NCBI RefSeq assembly: GCF_029961155.1
Contig: NZ_JASBRH010000008.1
Location: 124,001-188,000, forward strand
Direction: 5' to 3'
DNA length: 64,000 nt
Source: Pontibacterium granulatum
GTDB taxonomy: Bacteria; Pseudomonadota; Gammaproteobacteria; Pseudomonadales; Balneatricaceae
Under the pieces are notes generated by a model. That model made no database searches. It was not told the DNA's origin and saw nothing but the letters and a program-made list of their open reading frames with translations. Both the position numbers and the translations under genes were made by a program. Below are positions 38,967 through 48,289 of the stretch, one piece after another. How positions within the stretch are numbered: the stretch's first letter is position 1; each line of letters opens with the position of its first letter.

Positions 38967-39725
38967 TTAAGGTTTGATGCCGGTGTGCAGGGCAACGATG
39001 CCGCCGGTCATGTTCTGATACTTACAGTTGGTCAGGCCTGCGTCTTCCATCATGCCTTTCAGGGTGTCCTGATCCGGATGCATACGGATCGACTCTGCCA
39101 GGTATTTGTAGCTCTCGGCATCACCTGCGATCAACTGGCCCATCTGCGGCAGAATGTTGAAGGAGTAGAAGTCGTACAGTTTGGTCAGTACCGGGTTATC
39201 AGTTTTGGAAAACTCCAGCACCATCAGTTTGCCGCCTGGCTTCAGTACGCGTGCCATGGACGCCAGTGCCTGGTCTTTATAAGTCACGTTACGCAGACCA
39301 AAGGCGATGGTGATCACGTCGAAGGTATTGTCCGGGAACGGCAGGGACTGGGCGTTGGCCTGCACAAATTCAACGTTGCCGGTAACACCACGGTCGTACA
39401 GACGATCACGACCCACTTTCAGCATGGAATCGTTGATATCCGCCAGAACCACTTTGCCGGTAGGGCCAACCAGACGGGAGAAACGCATGGTCAGGTCACC
39501 GGTACCGCCTGCGATATCCAGCACGGTGCCACCGGCACGCACGCCGCTCTGCTCGATGGTGAGACGTTTCCAGATGCGGTGAATACCACCGGACATCAGG
39601 TCGTTCATCACATCGTACTTGGACGCCACGCTGTGGAAAACGTCCGCTACTTTCTTCTGCTTGTCGTTTACGTCAACGGTTTCGTAGCCGAAATGGGTGG
39701 TCTGGTCTTTATTCTGATCAGTCAT
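38967..39725 (-). CDS. ubiE: Ubiquinone/menaquinone methyltransferase UbiE
   Basis: A 252-residue class I SAM methyltransferase carrying out the C-methylation step of ubiquinone synthesis. [22 protein letters not shown], the SAM motif [43 protein letters not shown] and [17 protein letters not shown] are diagnostic. The C-terminal [14 protein letters not shown] is the standard ending. Confidence 0.97.
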   Translation of the reverse strand: MTDQNKDQTTHFGYETVDVNDKQKKVADVFHSVASKYDVMNDLMSGGIHRIWKRLTIEQSGVRAGGTVLDIAGGTGDLTMRFSRLVGPTGKVVLADINDSMLKVGRDRLYDRGVTGNVEFVQANAQSLPFPDNTFDVITIAFGLRNVTYKDQALASMARVLKPGGKLMVLEFSKTDNPVLTKLYDFYSFNILPQMGQLIAGDAESYKYLAESIRMHPDQDTLKGMMEDAGLTNCKYQNMTGGIVALHTGIKP

Positions 39726-39856
39726 GATTCTGGAGATCGCTTAACGATAAAATTGCACGCATTGTACCGGCCCCTGCGGGGTTTGTCCCGAACCGACGTC
39801 AAGTCGGGTCGGTGAGAATGGGTCTTGTAACTCCAGTGCGCCAACTGAGGCTCCCT

Positions 39857-40231
39857 TTAGCCCCGGGCGAGCAGGCCATTGTTGCGGGTTTCACCCGCTT
39901 CCTGCAGCTTCTGCAGGTAGGTTTGCCAGTACTGGTCGTGGTTCTGGCACAGGTCGCGCAGATAGTCCCAGGTGTACAAACCACTGTCGTGGCCGTCATC
40001 AAAGATGATCTTGATCGCATAGTTGCCTGATGGCTGCACACCCGTGATCCCCACGAACTGCTTGCCGGTCTGCAGTACCGCGTTGCCGATACCGTGGCCG
40101 CGCACTTCCGCTGACGGAGAGTGTACGCGCAGGAATTCGGCGGTCAGTTCAAAAGCGGCATCCGGGTAGACCAGCTCCAGGGTACGGGACTTTTTGTGCA
40201 GGCGGATGTCTGAAGGAAGCGTGTGACTCAT
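39857..40231 (-). CDS. DUF971 / GBBH-like N-terminal domain protein
   Basis: A 124-residue protein homologous to the N-terminal zinc-binding-like domain of gamma-butyrobetaine hydroxylase: DIRLHKKSRTLELVYPDAAFELTAEFLRVHSPSAEVRGHG, GYAIKIIFDD-like segment (NYAIKIIFDDGHDSGLYTWDYL). Function is unknown. The start at MSHTLPS is preferred (AAGG 8 nt upstream) over an 11-codon extension. A member of the family follows hslU in Pseudomonas too. Confidence 0.85.
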   Translation of the reverse strand: MSHTLPSDIRLHKKSRTLELVYPDAAFELTAEFLRVHSPSAEVRGHGIGNAVLQTGKQFVGITGVQPSGNYAIKIIFDDGHDSGLYTWDYLRDLCQNHDQYWQTYLQKLQEAGETRNNGLLARG

Positions 40232-40253
40232 GATCGTTGCCTTGTTATGGGGG

Positions 40254-40317
40254 CTGAAAAACAAACGGGCGTAACTTTGGGTGCTGAGTTATTCCACACC
40301 TAAAGTATACGCCCGTT
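40254..40317 (-). terminator. Strong terminator of hslVU
   Basis: On the minus strand a stem of about 20 bp (AACGGGCGTA / TACGCCCGTT, continued by ACTTTAGGTG / CACCCAAAGT with a G-U pair and one unpaired base) is followed by TGTTTTT. It lies directly after hslU. Confidence 0.9.
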
Positions 40318-40336
40318 GAGTAGTTTGGATCTGCCG

Positions 40337-41683
40337 TTACAGGATATAGTGGCTCAGGTCTTCGTCCTGGCTCAGTTCATCCAGATATTTGTTTACAAAC
40401 GGTTTATCCACAGTGATGGTCTGACCGTTCAGGTCGGCCGCGTTGAAGGAGAGTTCCTCCAGCAGGCGTTCCATCATGGTGTGCAGACGGCGGGCACCGA
40501 TGTTTTCGGTCGACTCGTTCACCTGGAACGCCAGTTCGGCAATACGCTCAATGCCCTCTTCGGTAAACTCCAGGTCCACCCCTTCGGTCTTCAGCAGCGC
40601 CTGGTACTGTTCGGTCAGGGAGGCATTCGGCTCGGTCAGGATGCGACGGAAGTCTTCCGGGGTCAGTGCATTCAGCTCTACACGGATCGGCAGACGGCCC
40701 TGCAGTTCCGGAATCAGGTCGGATGGGCGTGCCAGGTGGAACGCACCAGAGGCGATAAACAGGATGTGGTCGGTTTTCACCATGCCGTACTTGGTGCTGA
40801 CGGTACAGCCTTCGATCAGCGGTAGCAGGTCACGCTGTACCCCTTCGCGGGACACATCGCCGCCGGTGTTCTCGGTGCGCTTGCAGACCTTGTCAATCTC
40901 ATCCAGGAACACGATACCGTTCTGCTCCACCGCTTCCACGGCTTTTTGCTTCAGGTCGTCCTCTTTGATCATGCTGGCCGCTTCTTCGTCGGTCAGCAGC
41001 TTAAAAGCGTCTTTCACCTTCAGACGACGGCTCTGCTTACGCTGGTTGCCCATTCCGGCAAACATGTTCTGCAGCTGGCTGGTCATCTCTTCCATGCCCG
41101 GAGGTGCCATGATCTCGACACCCATCTGCGGCTCAGCCACTTCGATATCGATCTCTTTATCGTCCAGCTGGCCTTCACGCAGTTTCTTGCGGAAGATCTG
41201 GCGAGTCGCGCTGTCGGTGCGGGATGGTTCAGCCGGTTCGTTGCTGAATCCCATGCTGGTTTCACGGGCAGGTGGCAGCAGGGCATCCAGAATACGTTCT
41301 TCTGCGGCTTCCTCAGCGCGGAAGCGGACCTTCTCCATCTCGGTTTCGCGCAGCATCTTGATCGCCATATCGACCAGGTCGCGGATGATGGTTTCCACAT
41401 CGCGGCCCACATAGCCCACCTCGGTGAACTTGGTCGCTTCGACCTTGATGAACGGCGCATTGGCCAGCTTTGCCAGACGGCGGGCGATCTCGGTTTTGCC
41501 GACACCGGTTGGACCGATCATCAGAATGTTTTTTGGCGTAACTTCAACACGCAGCTCTTCGTTCAGCTGCATACGGCGCCAGCGGTTACGCAGGGCGTTG
41601 GCAACGGAGCGTTTAGCGTCATCCTGGCCGACAATGTGGCGATCCAGTTCGTGGACGATTTCGCGAGGGGTCATATCAGACAT
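40337..41683 (-). CDS. hslU: HslU, ATPase subunit of the HslVU protease
   Basis: A 448-residue AAA+ unfoldase. N-terminus [33 protein letters not shown], Walker [16 protein letters not shown], the pore loop [16 protein letters not shown], an intermediate domain about residues 110-240, Walker [12 protein letters not shown], and the C-terminal LGARRLHT-type block ([16 protein letters not shown]). The extreme C-terminus EDLSHYIL is the tail that docks into HslV. It is 18 bp downstream of hslV. Confidence 0.97.
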   Translation of the reverse strand: MSDMTPREIVHELDRHIVGQDDAKRSVANALRNRWRRMQLNEELRVEVTPKNILMIGPTGVGKTEIARRLAKLANAPFIKVEATKFTEVGYVGRDVETIIRDLVDMAIKMLRETEMEKVRFRAEEAAEERILDALLPPARETSMGFSNEPAEPSRTDSATRQIFRKKLREGQLDDKEIDIEVAEPQMGVEIMAPPGMEEMTSQLQNMFAGMGNQRKQSRRLKVKDAFKLLTDEEAASMIKEDDLKQKAVEAVEQNGIVFLDEIDKVCKRTENTGGDVSREGVQRDLLPLIEGCTVSTKYGMVKTDHILFIASGAFHLARPSDLIPELQGRLPIRVELNALTPEDFRRILTEPNASLTEQYQALLKTEGVDLEFTEEGIERIAELAFQVNESTENIGARRLHTMMERLLEELSFNAADLNGQTITVDKPFVNKYLDELSQDEDLSHYIL

Positions 41684-41701
41684 TCAAAACTCCCGTTGGA
41701 A

Positions 41702-42232
41702 TCAGGCTACTGAATCCAGTTCTTCGATGGTCAGGTTGTCGTTGGTGAATACACAGATGCCAGCGGCGATGTGCAGACTTTTCTCTACGATATCGCGGGC
41801 GCTCAGCTCGGTGTTGTCGTTCAGTGCTCGGGCTGCAGCCAGGGCGAAGTTACCGCCGGAACCTATAGCAATGACGCCGTCTTCCGGTTCAATTACATCG
41901 CCGTTACCGGAGATCAGGTAAGTTTTTTCACTGTTAGCCACCAGCATCAGTGCTTCCAGGCGGCGCAGTACGCGGTCGCTACGCCATTCGCGTGCCAGGT
42001 GGATCACGGCATTCACGATGTTGCCCTGATGTTTGTCCAGCTGCTGCTCAAACAGGTCTCGCAGGGTGATGGCGTCGGCAGTAGAACCGGCAAACCCGGT
42101 TACCACATCGTGTTTGGGCAGGCGGTTTACTTTCTTGGCACTGCCTTTCATTACGGTGTTGCCCAGGGATACCTGACCATCACCGCCGACAACAACTTTG
42201 TCACCGCGGCGTACTGAAACAATGGTAGTCAT
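41702..42232 (-). CDS. hslV: HslV, peptidase subunit of the HslVU protease
   Basis: A 176-residue proteasome-like peptidase. The catalytic Thr2 follows the initiator Met ([30 protein letters not shown]); [18 protein letters not shown] and [32 protein letters not shown] are typical. The pair is usually heat-shock controlled, but only 37 bp separate its start from an IS5-like element, so its promoter must lie in or across that element. Confidence 0.97.
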   Translation of the reverse strand: MTTIVSVRRGDKVVVGGDGQVSLGNTVMKGSAKKVNRLPKHDVVTGFAGSTADAITLRDLFEQQLDKHQGNIVNAVIHLAREWRSDRVLRRLEALMLVANSEKTYLISGNGDVIEPEDGVIAIGSGGNFALAAARALNDNTELSARDIVEKSLHIAAGICVFTNDNLTIEELDSVA

Positions 42233-42269
42233 TAAGCGCTGAACCTTTTGGTTAATGTTCGAATGATAA

Positions 42270-42533
42270 GGAAGGTGCGATTACGTCCTGTGACTGCTCT
42301 GCAAGTCCTTAAGCCTGTAGATGCTAGGCGCAGTTTGCAGGTAATGGCCGTAGCCCTTAGCAAAAACTGCAACACCGCAGATGCAGGCTTAAGGGCTTGC
42401 CCTTTGGGGCTTTCGGGAAGATACACACTCGGTGTCAGCGCTTTTTGTAAGGTCTAGACATTACTGCAAAACGCTTCCTTGATTGTGAACCTTCCCGAAA
42501 GCCAGAGCCAAACAGGACGTGTTCGCACCTTCC
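42270..42533. mobile_element. IS5-type miniature inverted-repeat element (MITE)
   Basis: A 264 bp segment with terminal inverted repeats of 22 bp (20 of 22 identical), each starting GGAAGGTGCGA and ending CGTCCTGT; this closely resembles the IS5 terminal repeat. Flanking 4-mers are ATAA (42266-42269) and CTAA (42534-42537), a near match to the CTAA-type target duplication of IS5. There is no transposase. Inside are two more dyads: 17 bp arms at 42301-42317 and 42384-42400 (one mismatch) and perfect 13 bp arms at 42408-42420 and 42491-42503. It sits between hslV and the FtsN-like gene. Confidence 0.8.
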
Positions 42534-42570
42534 CTAAGATATGGATGCGCTTGGGACTTTTTCAAGGGGT

Positions 42571-42598
42571 ACCCTGCACGCTTTGTTGCATGCAGGGT
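42571..42598. terminator. Hairpin after the FtsN-like gene
   Basis: ACCCTGCA / TGCAGGGT arms with a 12 nt loop. The T-run (ATTTT) follows on the plus strand, whereas the gene is on the minus strand, so its value as a terminator is doubtful. It lies in the 384 bp hslV/FtsN-like gap, most of which is the IS5-like element. Confidence 0.35.
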
Positions 42599-42616
42599 AT
42601 TTTGTGACTGTTGGGA

Positions 42617-43273
42617 TCAGTTGGCCTTGATCTTGAGCGGGAAAATATTCTGCTTGGCCAGCTTGTTGGTCGCGGCACTCAGTTCGGTGCGGTTCTTAAA
42701 CGGGCCGGTGCGCACACGGTACCAGATACCGTTGCCGCTGGAGGTCTTCTCGCTCCGTACATTGGGCAGACCCAACAGGATCAGTTGCGCGCGCATGCGA
42801 TCGGCATCCTGCGCACTGCGGAAGGAGCCCGCCTGCAACAGGTATTGCTGCTGCGCCACGGCGGTTTTAGGCGTGGACTTATACACCGTCGGGTCGGAGG
42901 TGGTCACCTCGCTCTTGGGCAGCATTTCGTAAAATTCGAAACGTTTCTCGTCTTTGGCGGTTTGCTGTGGTTGCTTCGCAGGTCTGGCTTTTTCCTGTGT
43001 TTGGGCAGCAGGTTTAGCCTCGGCTTTCGGTTTTGGGGTCGGTTTGCTGACCGTGGTCACCGTGCCGCTGCCAGGTTTTACCTGAACCAGGCTATAGAGC
43101 AGGTAGCCGAGTGCACCGGTCATCAGCACGGTCACCAGCAGCAGTTTAATTGGAAACGGTTTCTTCGCCTTTACCGGCGCTTTTTTGCGCGGCGGTGCCG
43201 GTTTCTTTGACGTATTGCGGGTGGCTGTTTTCCCATTGCGTTTTTTGGACGCGTAATCTTTGCGTGCAGCCAT
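42617..43273 (-). CDS. FtsN-like SPOR domain protein
   Basis: A 218-residue bitopic protein: very basic N-terminus (DYASKKRNGKTATRNTSKK), one TM (IKLLLVTVLMTGALGYLLYSLV), a Pro/Lys/Ala-rich linker, a FEFYEMLP segment, and a C-terminal SPOR domain (YLLQAGSFRSAQDADRMRAQLILLGL, WYRVRTGPFKNRTELSAATNKLAKQNI) that binds denuded peptidoglycan at the septum. The place before hslVU is that of ftsN in enterics and of a SPOR protein in Pseudomonas. It is a likely division protein. Confidence 0.87.
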   Translation of the reverse strand: MAARKDYASKKRNGKTATRNTSKKPAPPRKKAPVKAKKPFPIKLLLVTVLMTGALGYLLYSLVQVKPGSGTVTTVSKPTPKPKAEAKPAAQTQEKARPAKQPQQTAKDEKRFEFYEMLPKSEVTTSDPTVYKSTPKTAVAQQQYLLQAGSFRSAQDADRMRAQLILLGLPNVRSEKTSSGNGIWYRVRTGPFKNRTELSAATNKLAKQNIFPLKIKAN

Positions 43274-43481
43274 GGGTTATACCTGCTCCGATGCAGTGTG
43301 GATGAGCAGGTGCTGGGGTGCGGTCGCTGTGTTCATTGAGCGTCAGGATACCGGGTTAATTGTTACAGGAACAACCTGCATACAGCGGAGACAACGGAAA
43401 CTGGCATTGTGTATGCGGGACGTGCAAAGCGGTCTCATTATCCCCGGATCGATGGGAATTGTTAAGCCCTTGGAGAAGGGC

Positions 43482-43507
43482 GGGAGTGGTCATTGCCAAC
43501 CACTCCC
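43482..43507 (-). terminator. Hairpin after the chemoreceptor gene
   Basis: GGGAGTGGT / ACCACTCCC arms with an 8 nt loop, just past the MCP stop codon. No U-tract follows, so termination by this element alone is uncertain. The rest of the 247 bp to the SPOR gene has no visible feature. Confidence 0.4.
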
Positions 43508-43520
43508 GCGGGTGCCTGAT

Positions 43521-45500
43521 TCAGACGGAGAAACGCCCCAGCAGTTGCTGCTGTTGCTGGGCGAAGTTGAGCAGTTCGCTGCTGCCGCTGGCGGCCTTAT
43601 CCGCACCCTGTGCGGTTTCTGCGGCGGCAGTGTTGATCTCGGTGAGTGTCTGGCTCACCTCCTCTACGGCAGAGGTTTGTTGCTGTGCTGCTTCGGCGAT
43701 CTGGGTGTTCAGCTCGCGAATGTAGGAGATGGCGTTGTTCATTGCATCCAGCGCTTCCTGCGAAGTGTTGGCGTGTTCAACGCACTTCTGGGCCTGTGAA
43801 TAACTGTCGTTCATCACATGGACCACACGACCGATGCTGGACTGCATATTATCCACCATGGTCTGGATCTCCTGCACCGAGTTTTGGGTGCGGCTGGCCA
43901 GTTCGCGCACCTCGTCGGCGACCACGGCAAAACCACGGCCATGCTCTCCGGCACGGGCGGCTTCGATCGCCGCGTTCAGTGCCAGCAGATTGGTACGTTC
44001 GGCGATGTTCTCGATGGTGGTCAGGATCGATTCGATCTCATTGCTGAATCCGGCCAATTCATTGCTGGCGCTCTTGGCTTGGTCGATCCCTTTGGCCTGG
44101 GTTTCGATGCTGGTAAGCGTATTGGACACCTGCAGGTTGACGTTGCGGGTCAGGTCTTCACACTGACGCACGGCTTCCAGGGTGGTGTTGCTGTGACCGG
44201 CCACTTCAGAGACGCTGCTTTCCAGCTCGGTTGCCGCTGCTGCAGTCAGATCCAGCTGGGAACTCTGGTTGTTCATCGATGCAGTGGTCTGTTGACTGAT
44301 GGTCGCATTTTGCTGAGCTACATCTGCCAAACGTTTGGAGCCGGTAGATATCTGCTCGAGGATCTCTTTCAGTCCCAGGGTTACCGCGTTGAGCGAGGTG
44401 CCCAGATCACCAAATTCATCCTTGCGCTCCTGATCGAAGCTAACGCGCAGGTCTCCTTGCTGCAGTTGTGCCAGACGGGTGCGGATCTCGTCCAACGGTC
44501 GACGTAGTGTGTTGATGGTAAACAGGGCAACCATAACCGCGACGACAATGGAACCGGCCATCAGACCAAGAATCAGTGTACGGCTGAAGGCGATAGTGTC
44601 CTTGGCATCGCTACGTGCAGTTTCGGCGCGGCTGCGCGCATTCTGGATAAAGCTGTCGACCGCACCACGGGTTTCATTGATCAGGTCTGCGGTGCGGATC
44701 AGATCCTGATCCAGGCGTTTGCCCACCGCAACACGATCACGATAGAAGGCCACCAGGCCGCTGTCGCCGTAGAGGTTTTTATCCAAGTCATCCACCAGAG
44801 TCTGTACCTGGCTGGCTTTCTGTTCCTTGGAGACAAACTTCTCGTGGGATTTCAGCAGATCGCCCTTGGTGCCTTCCAGATCGGTATTGAGGGCCGACAG
44901 GTCGCGGGTACGCTGGTAGTTGATCAACTGGAACTTATGGGCACTCAGTGCGCGGGTCATCATACGTGCCTGAATCATGCCGTCGAAGTTATCGCTTTTG
45001 CTGAGGTAACGCTGGGTCCAGGAGGTCAGTGCGTCGCTCAGGCCCTGGAATTTGATCTGGGCTTCGACGATGCGGCGATCAAGGATGAGGCGTTCTTTCT
45101 GCTCTTTGATTACGCTGCTCGCAACCTGGGCGAATTCCTGGCTCAGCCCTTCAATCTGCTCGAAGGAGCTGCGCAGTTCGGGATCCTGTTCGATCATCGG
45201 ACGCATCTGATGAAGATCTTCGTTGAAACGCGTCATCTGCTCTTCGAATACCTTGCGCTGGTTGTTCAACTGCTTCGCGCTTTGCTGGGCGAGGGCGTTG
45301 TACAGTGCTTGATTGGCTTCCTGCAGGTTGACCATCTGCTCAAAGCTGGCCGACAACGTTGGCAATGCCTCGTCCGTGACGTTGTGTAGACGTTCATAGA
45401 TGTTGTTGTTGCTCAGTAGCCCGCCACTGCCAACAACGGCGATAAACAGCACCATTACGGCGAAACCCAGAGCGATTTTCTGGGTAATACTCAGCCTCAT
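43521..45500 (-). CDS. Methyl-accepting chemotaxis protein
   Basis: A 659-residue chemoreceptor: TM1 ([25 protein letters not shown]), a long helical periplasmic region of about 280 residues without a recognisable Cache domain, TM2 ([22 protein letters not shown]), HAMP, and a signalling domain with the highly conserved tip [20 protein letters not shown] followed by [15 protein letters not shown]. The start at MRLSITQ is chosen for the upstream GAGGAAG; five extra in-frame codons lack such a site. Its ligand is unknown. It stands between priA and the SPOR gene, a position held by argS in Pseudomonas. Confidence 0.93.
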   Translation of the reverse strand: MRLSITQKIALGFAVMVLFIAVVGSGGLLSNNNIYERLHNVTDEALPTLSASFEQMVNLQEANQALYNALAQQSAKQLNNQRKVFEEQMTRFNEDLHQMRPMIEQDPELRSSFEQIEGLSQEFAQVASSVIKEQKERLILDRRIVEAQIKFQGLSDALTSWTQRYLSKSDNFDGMIQARMMTRALSAHKFQLINYQRTRDLSALNTDLEGTKGDLLKSHEKFVSKEQKASQVQTLVDDLDKNLYGDSGLVAFYRDRVAVGKRLDQDLIRTADLINETRGAVDSFIQNARSRAETARSDAKDTIAFSRTLILGLMAGSIVVAVMVALFTINTLRRPLDEIRTRLAQLQQGDLRVSFDQERKDEFGDLGTSLNAVTLGLKEILEQISTGSKRLADVAQQNATISQQTTASMNNQSSQLDLTAAAATELESSVSEVAGHSNTTLEAVRQCEDLTRNVNLQVSNTLTSIETQAKGIDQAKSASNELAGFSNEIESILTTIENIAERTNLLALNAAIEAARAGEHGRGFAVVADEVRELASRTQNSVQEIQTMVDNMQSSIGRVVHVMNDSYSQAQKCVEHANTSQEALDAMNNAISYIRELNTQIAEAAQQQTSAVEEVSQTLTEINTAAAETAQGADKAASGSSELLNFAQQQQQLLGRFSV

Positions 45501-45643
45501 AGTCTTCCTCGTCATTTATTATTCTACTTTTGGGTAGAGCCAAGCATAGTTACAGTTCTGCAAAAATGTAAACTAAAGCGTTAAGGATTTACCCCTATCT
45601 ATGGTCTATCGGTCAATCGGCTGAAAGGTTTAGCGCCGGATGA

Positions 45644-47851
45644 TTAAAATGTATCAACCGGATCGACGTCGATGGACCAGCGTACCTGACGGGCTTCCTT
45701 CGATAGTTCCAGATAATAGGTCAGGCTTTCCAGCAGTTGGTGCAGGTGACGGCGATTGTCACCCTGGATCAGCAATTGTGCCCGATGCATGCCTGCCCGT
45801 TTTTCCATGGGTGATGGAAACGGTCCTAGCCAGCGTACGCCAGCGGGCAGGAGGATGTCACTCTCCAGTTGTTCCCGAATAGCGCGTAAAAAGGCTTCGG
45901 CACGGCCGTTGCCGTTCGCCTCGGCCCGTACCAGGGCGTAGTGGGTGAACGGTGGCAGCTGGGCTTGCTGGCGTTGAATCAGCTCCTGCTGGGCAAAGGC
46001 GTAATAGCCGACCTGCACCAGATGTTGCAGGGTCGGATGGTCGGCATGGTGGGTCTGCATGATCACCGTGCCGGGATGATCCGCCCGGCCTGCCCGGCCT
46101 GCTACCTGCAAAATCAACTGCGCGGTGCGCTCCATCCCTCTGAAGTCTGCACTAAAAAGGCCGCTGTCCGCATTCAAAATTGCGACAAGGGTGACTTTGG
46201 GGAAGTGGTGGCCCTTGGCAAGCATTTGGGTGCCGACCAGGATACAGGGCTCGCCGGTGTGGATCTGCTGCATCATCTGCGCCATGGCGTCCTTACGCTG
46301 GGTGGTATCACGGTCGATACGCAGTACCGGCACGTCCGGGAACAGCTTCTGCAAGGTGTCTTCGGTACGCTCGGTACCCGCACCCACTGGCTTGAGTTGG
46401 TCGCTGCCGCAGTGACCACAACGGGCCGGAATCGGTGTCTGCTTGTCGCAGTGGTGGCAGTGTAGATGCGGTGGCGAACGGTGCAGCGTCATATGAGCAT
46501 CGCAGCGGTTACAGTCGGCTATCCAGCCACAATCATGACAGCTTAGCGCTGGGGAAAAACCGCGCCGGTTGATAAATACCAATACCTGGGTGCCCTGGTC
46601 CAGGGTTTGGCGAATACGCTGTACCAGAGGTGTGGATAAACCAGCCTGCACTGGAATGTTGCGGGTGTCGAGCAGTTCGAAGGTTGGTGCCTTGGCGTTG
46701 CCCGCACGTTGGGTGACCCGCATCCATTGATAGCGCCCCTGTTGGGCGTTGTGCAAAGTTTCCAGAGAGGGGGTGGCGCTGCCCAGTACCACTGCGACAT
46801 CCTCTTTCTGGGCACGAAAGACCGCCAGATCGCGCGCCGAATAACGGTAACCGTCCTGTTGCTTGAAGGATGGGTCATGCTCCTCATCCACAATAATGAT
46901 GCCTGGTGCCTTCATCGGGGTGAAAATTGCCGAGCGGGTGCCGATGATGATGCGTGCTTCGCCTTCGCGGGCGTCCAGCCAGGCGTCGAGGCGCTGGCGG
47001 TCGGTCATGTTGGAGTGTAGAGCAACCACGGGCACGTTAAAACGCTGCTTAAAGCGGGTCACTGTCTGTGGGGTCAGGCCGATTTCGGGTACCAGGACCA
47101 GGGCCTGATTGCCCATCCCCAGTTGGCGCTCAATCGCCTGCAGGTAGATCTCGGTTTTGCCTGAACCGGTAATCCCTTCCAGCAGGATCGGCGCAAAGCC
47201 AATGCTGTCGTTGATCTCATCCAGTGCGCCCTGCTGTTGTTCGTTCAGAGTCAGCGGCGCTTCGTGCAACAGGTTTTCCGTGCGCTCTGCATTCGCCCGA
47301 TGGGGATGGTGGGTAAAACGCTCGGCCAAGCCTTTCTCTTCCAGTGGGCGCAAGTACTCCGTCTTATAGCCCTCGGCGCGAATGGCATCGTTGCTGATGC
47401 CGTGGGGGTGCTTGATTAACAGTGCCAGCAAAGCCTGCTGTTTCTTGGCGCGTGAGCCAGCATCTTCGGGAACAACGTTTGCACAGGCTCGCCACAGGTG
47501 TTCGTGCAGATACTCGCAGGCGTTGCCCTTCCGAAGCATCACCGGTAGGGCCTGGGCGAGCGCATCGCCTATTGGGTGTTGATAGTAGTTCGCCGCCCAG
47601 CGCGCCAGATCAAACAGGTGTTGTGGCAAGGGTGGCGTGTGATCCAACAGTTCCAGTGCTACCTTGAGCTTGTGTTCGGGAAACTCGGAGTGATCGCTGA
47701 CCTCGATCAACAGGCCAACCAATTGACGGTTGCCAAACGGTACCCGTAATCGCACGCCGGGCTTTAGTGCGTTGCAGTCGACACCGGCCGGCGGCAGGTA
47801 GTCGAACAGGCGGCGCATAGGGGTAGGCAGGGCAAGTCTGAGAACGACCAT
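45644..47851 (-). CDS. priA: Primosomal protein N' (PriA helicase)
   Basis: A 735-residue 3'-5' DNA helicase that restarts collapsed replication forks. N-terminal DNA-binding domain, Walker A GITGSGKTEIYLQAI, VDEEHDPSFKQQDGYRYSARD, and the zinc region CHDCGWIADCNRCDAHMTLH with further CHHC and CGHC pairs. LAKGHHFPKVTLV and QVAGRAGR are the later helicase motifs. It is divergent from rpmE. Confidence 0.97.
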   Translation of the reverse strand: MVVLRLALPTPMRRLFDYLPPAGVDCNALKPGVRLRVPFGNRQLVGLLIEVSDHSEFPEHKLKVALELLDHTPPLPQHLFDLARWAANYYQHPIGDALAQALPVMLRKGNACEYLHEHLWRACANVVPEDAGSRAKKQQALLALLIKHPHGISNDAIRAEGYKTEYLRPLEEKGLAERFTHHPHRANAERTENLLHEAPLTLNEQQQGALDEINDSIGFAPILLEGITGSGKTEIYLQAIERQLGMGNQALVLVPEIGLTPQTVTRFKQRFNVPVVALHSNMTDRQRLDAWLDAREGEARIIIGTRSAIFTPMKAPGIIIVDEEHDPSFKQQDGYRYSARDLAVFRAQKEDVAVVLGSATPSLETLHNAQQGRYQWMRVTQRAGNAKAPTFELLDTRNIPVQAGLSTPLVQRIRQTLDQGTQVLVFINRRGFSPALSCHDCGWIADCNRCDAHMTLHRSPPHLHCHHCDKQTPIPARCGHCGSDQLKPVGAGTERTEDTLQKLFPDVPVLRIDRDTTQRKDAMAQMMQQIHTGEPCILVGTQMLAKGHHFPKVTLVAILNADSGLFSADFRGMERTAQLILQVAGRAGRADHPGTVIMQTHHADHPTLQHLVQVGYYAFAQQELIQRQQAQLPPFTHYALVRAEANGNGRAEAFLRAIREQLESDILLPAGVRWLGPFPSPMEKRAGMHRAQLLIQGDNRRHLHQLLESLTYYLELSKEARQVRWSIDVDPVDTF

Positions 47852-47936
47852 TGGATCAGTTTTCCCGGTAATGGAGGCGCTGGAATAGACGGCTTAGTCT
47901 AGGGGCTTTTGGGGTAAGAATAAATGGTGCGGATGA

Positions 47937-47965
47937 TTGCGGAGGGTCTTGAGTGTGCGTATAAT
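47937..47965 (+). promoter_or_regulatory. Sigma-70 type promoter for rpmE
   Basis: TTGCGG, 17 bp spacer, perfect TATAAT, about 105 bp upstream of the rpmE start, in the 219 bp priA/rpmE divergent region. GC-rich sequence follows the -10. Confidence 0.7.
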
Positions 47966-48070
47966 GCGCGGCCTACTCTCGGCGTAGGCTGTACGTTTGC
48001 GCTAAAATAACCGGTGCGGTGCTTGGCAAATGTTGACCAAGTGGCGGCACGCCAATTGAGGTTTTTGACA

Positions 48071-48286
48071 ATGAAAGCTGGTATCCACCCAGAATACAAA
48101 GATATTTCTGCAACTTGCTCTTGCGGTAACGTAGTGAAAACGCGTTCTACCCTGGGTCAGGACATGCACCTGGACGTATGCTCCGCTTGCCACCCGTTCT
48201 ACACTGGTAAGCAGAAAGAAGCGACTACTGGTGGTCGTGTTGACCGCTTCAACAAGCGCTTCGGTGCTCGCTCTCTCAAGAAGTAA
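48071..48286 (+). CDS. rpmE: Ribosomal protein L31, zinc-binding form
   Basis: A 71-residue 50S protein: [28 protein letters not shown] with the CxC pair and [13 protein letters not shown] with CxxC, giving the four-cysteine (C+) zinc-containing form. The ATG at 48071 follows GAGG by 9 nt; upstream open frame is not used. Its terminator overlaps the next gene's start. Confidence 0.97.
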   Translation: MKAGIHPEYKDISATCSCGNVVKTRSTLGQDMHLDVCSACHPFYTGKQKEATTGGRVDRFNKRFGARSLKK

Positions 48287-48289
48287 TCG

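Noticed and set aside
42232-42426. Small ORF of 64 codons within the IS5-like element
   Set aside because: It follows the repeat arms, has no ribosome site, and ends exactly at the hslV start region. It looks like non-coding sequence.
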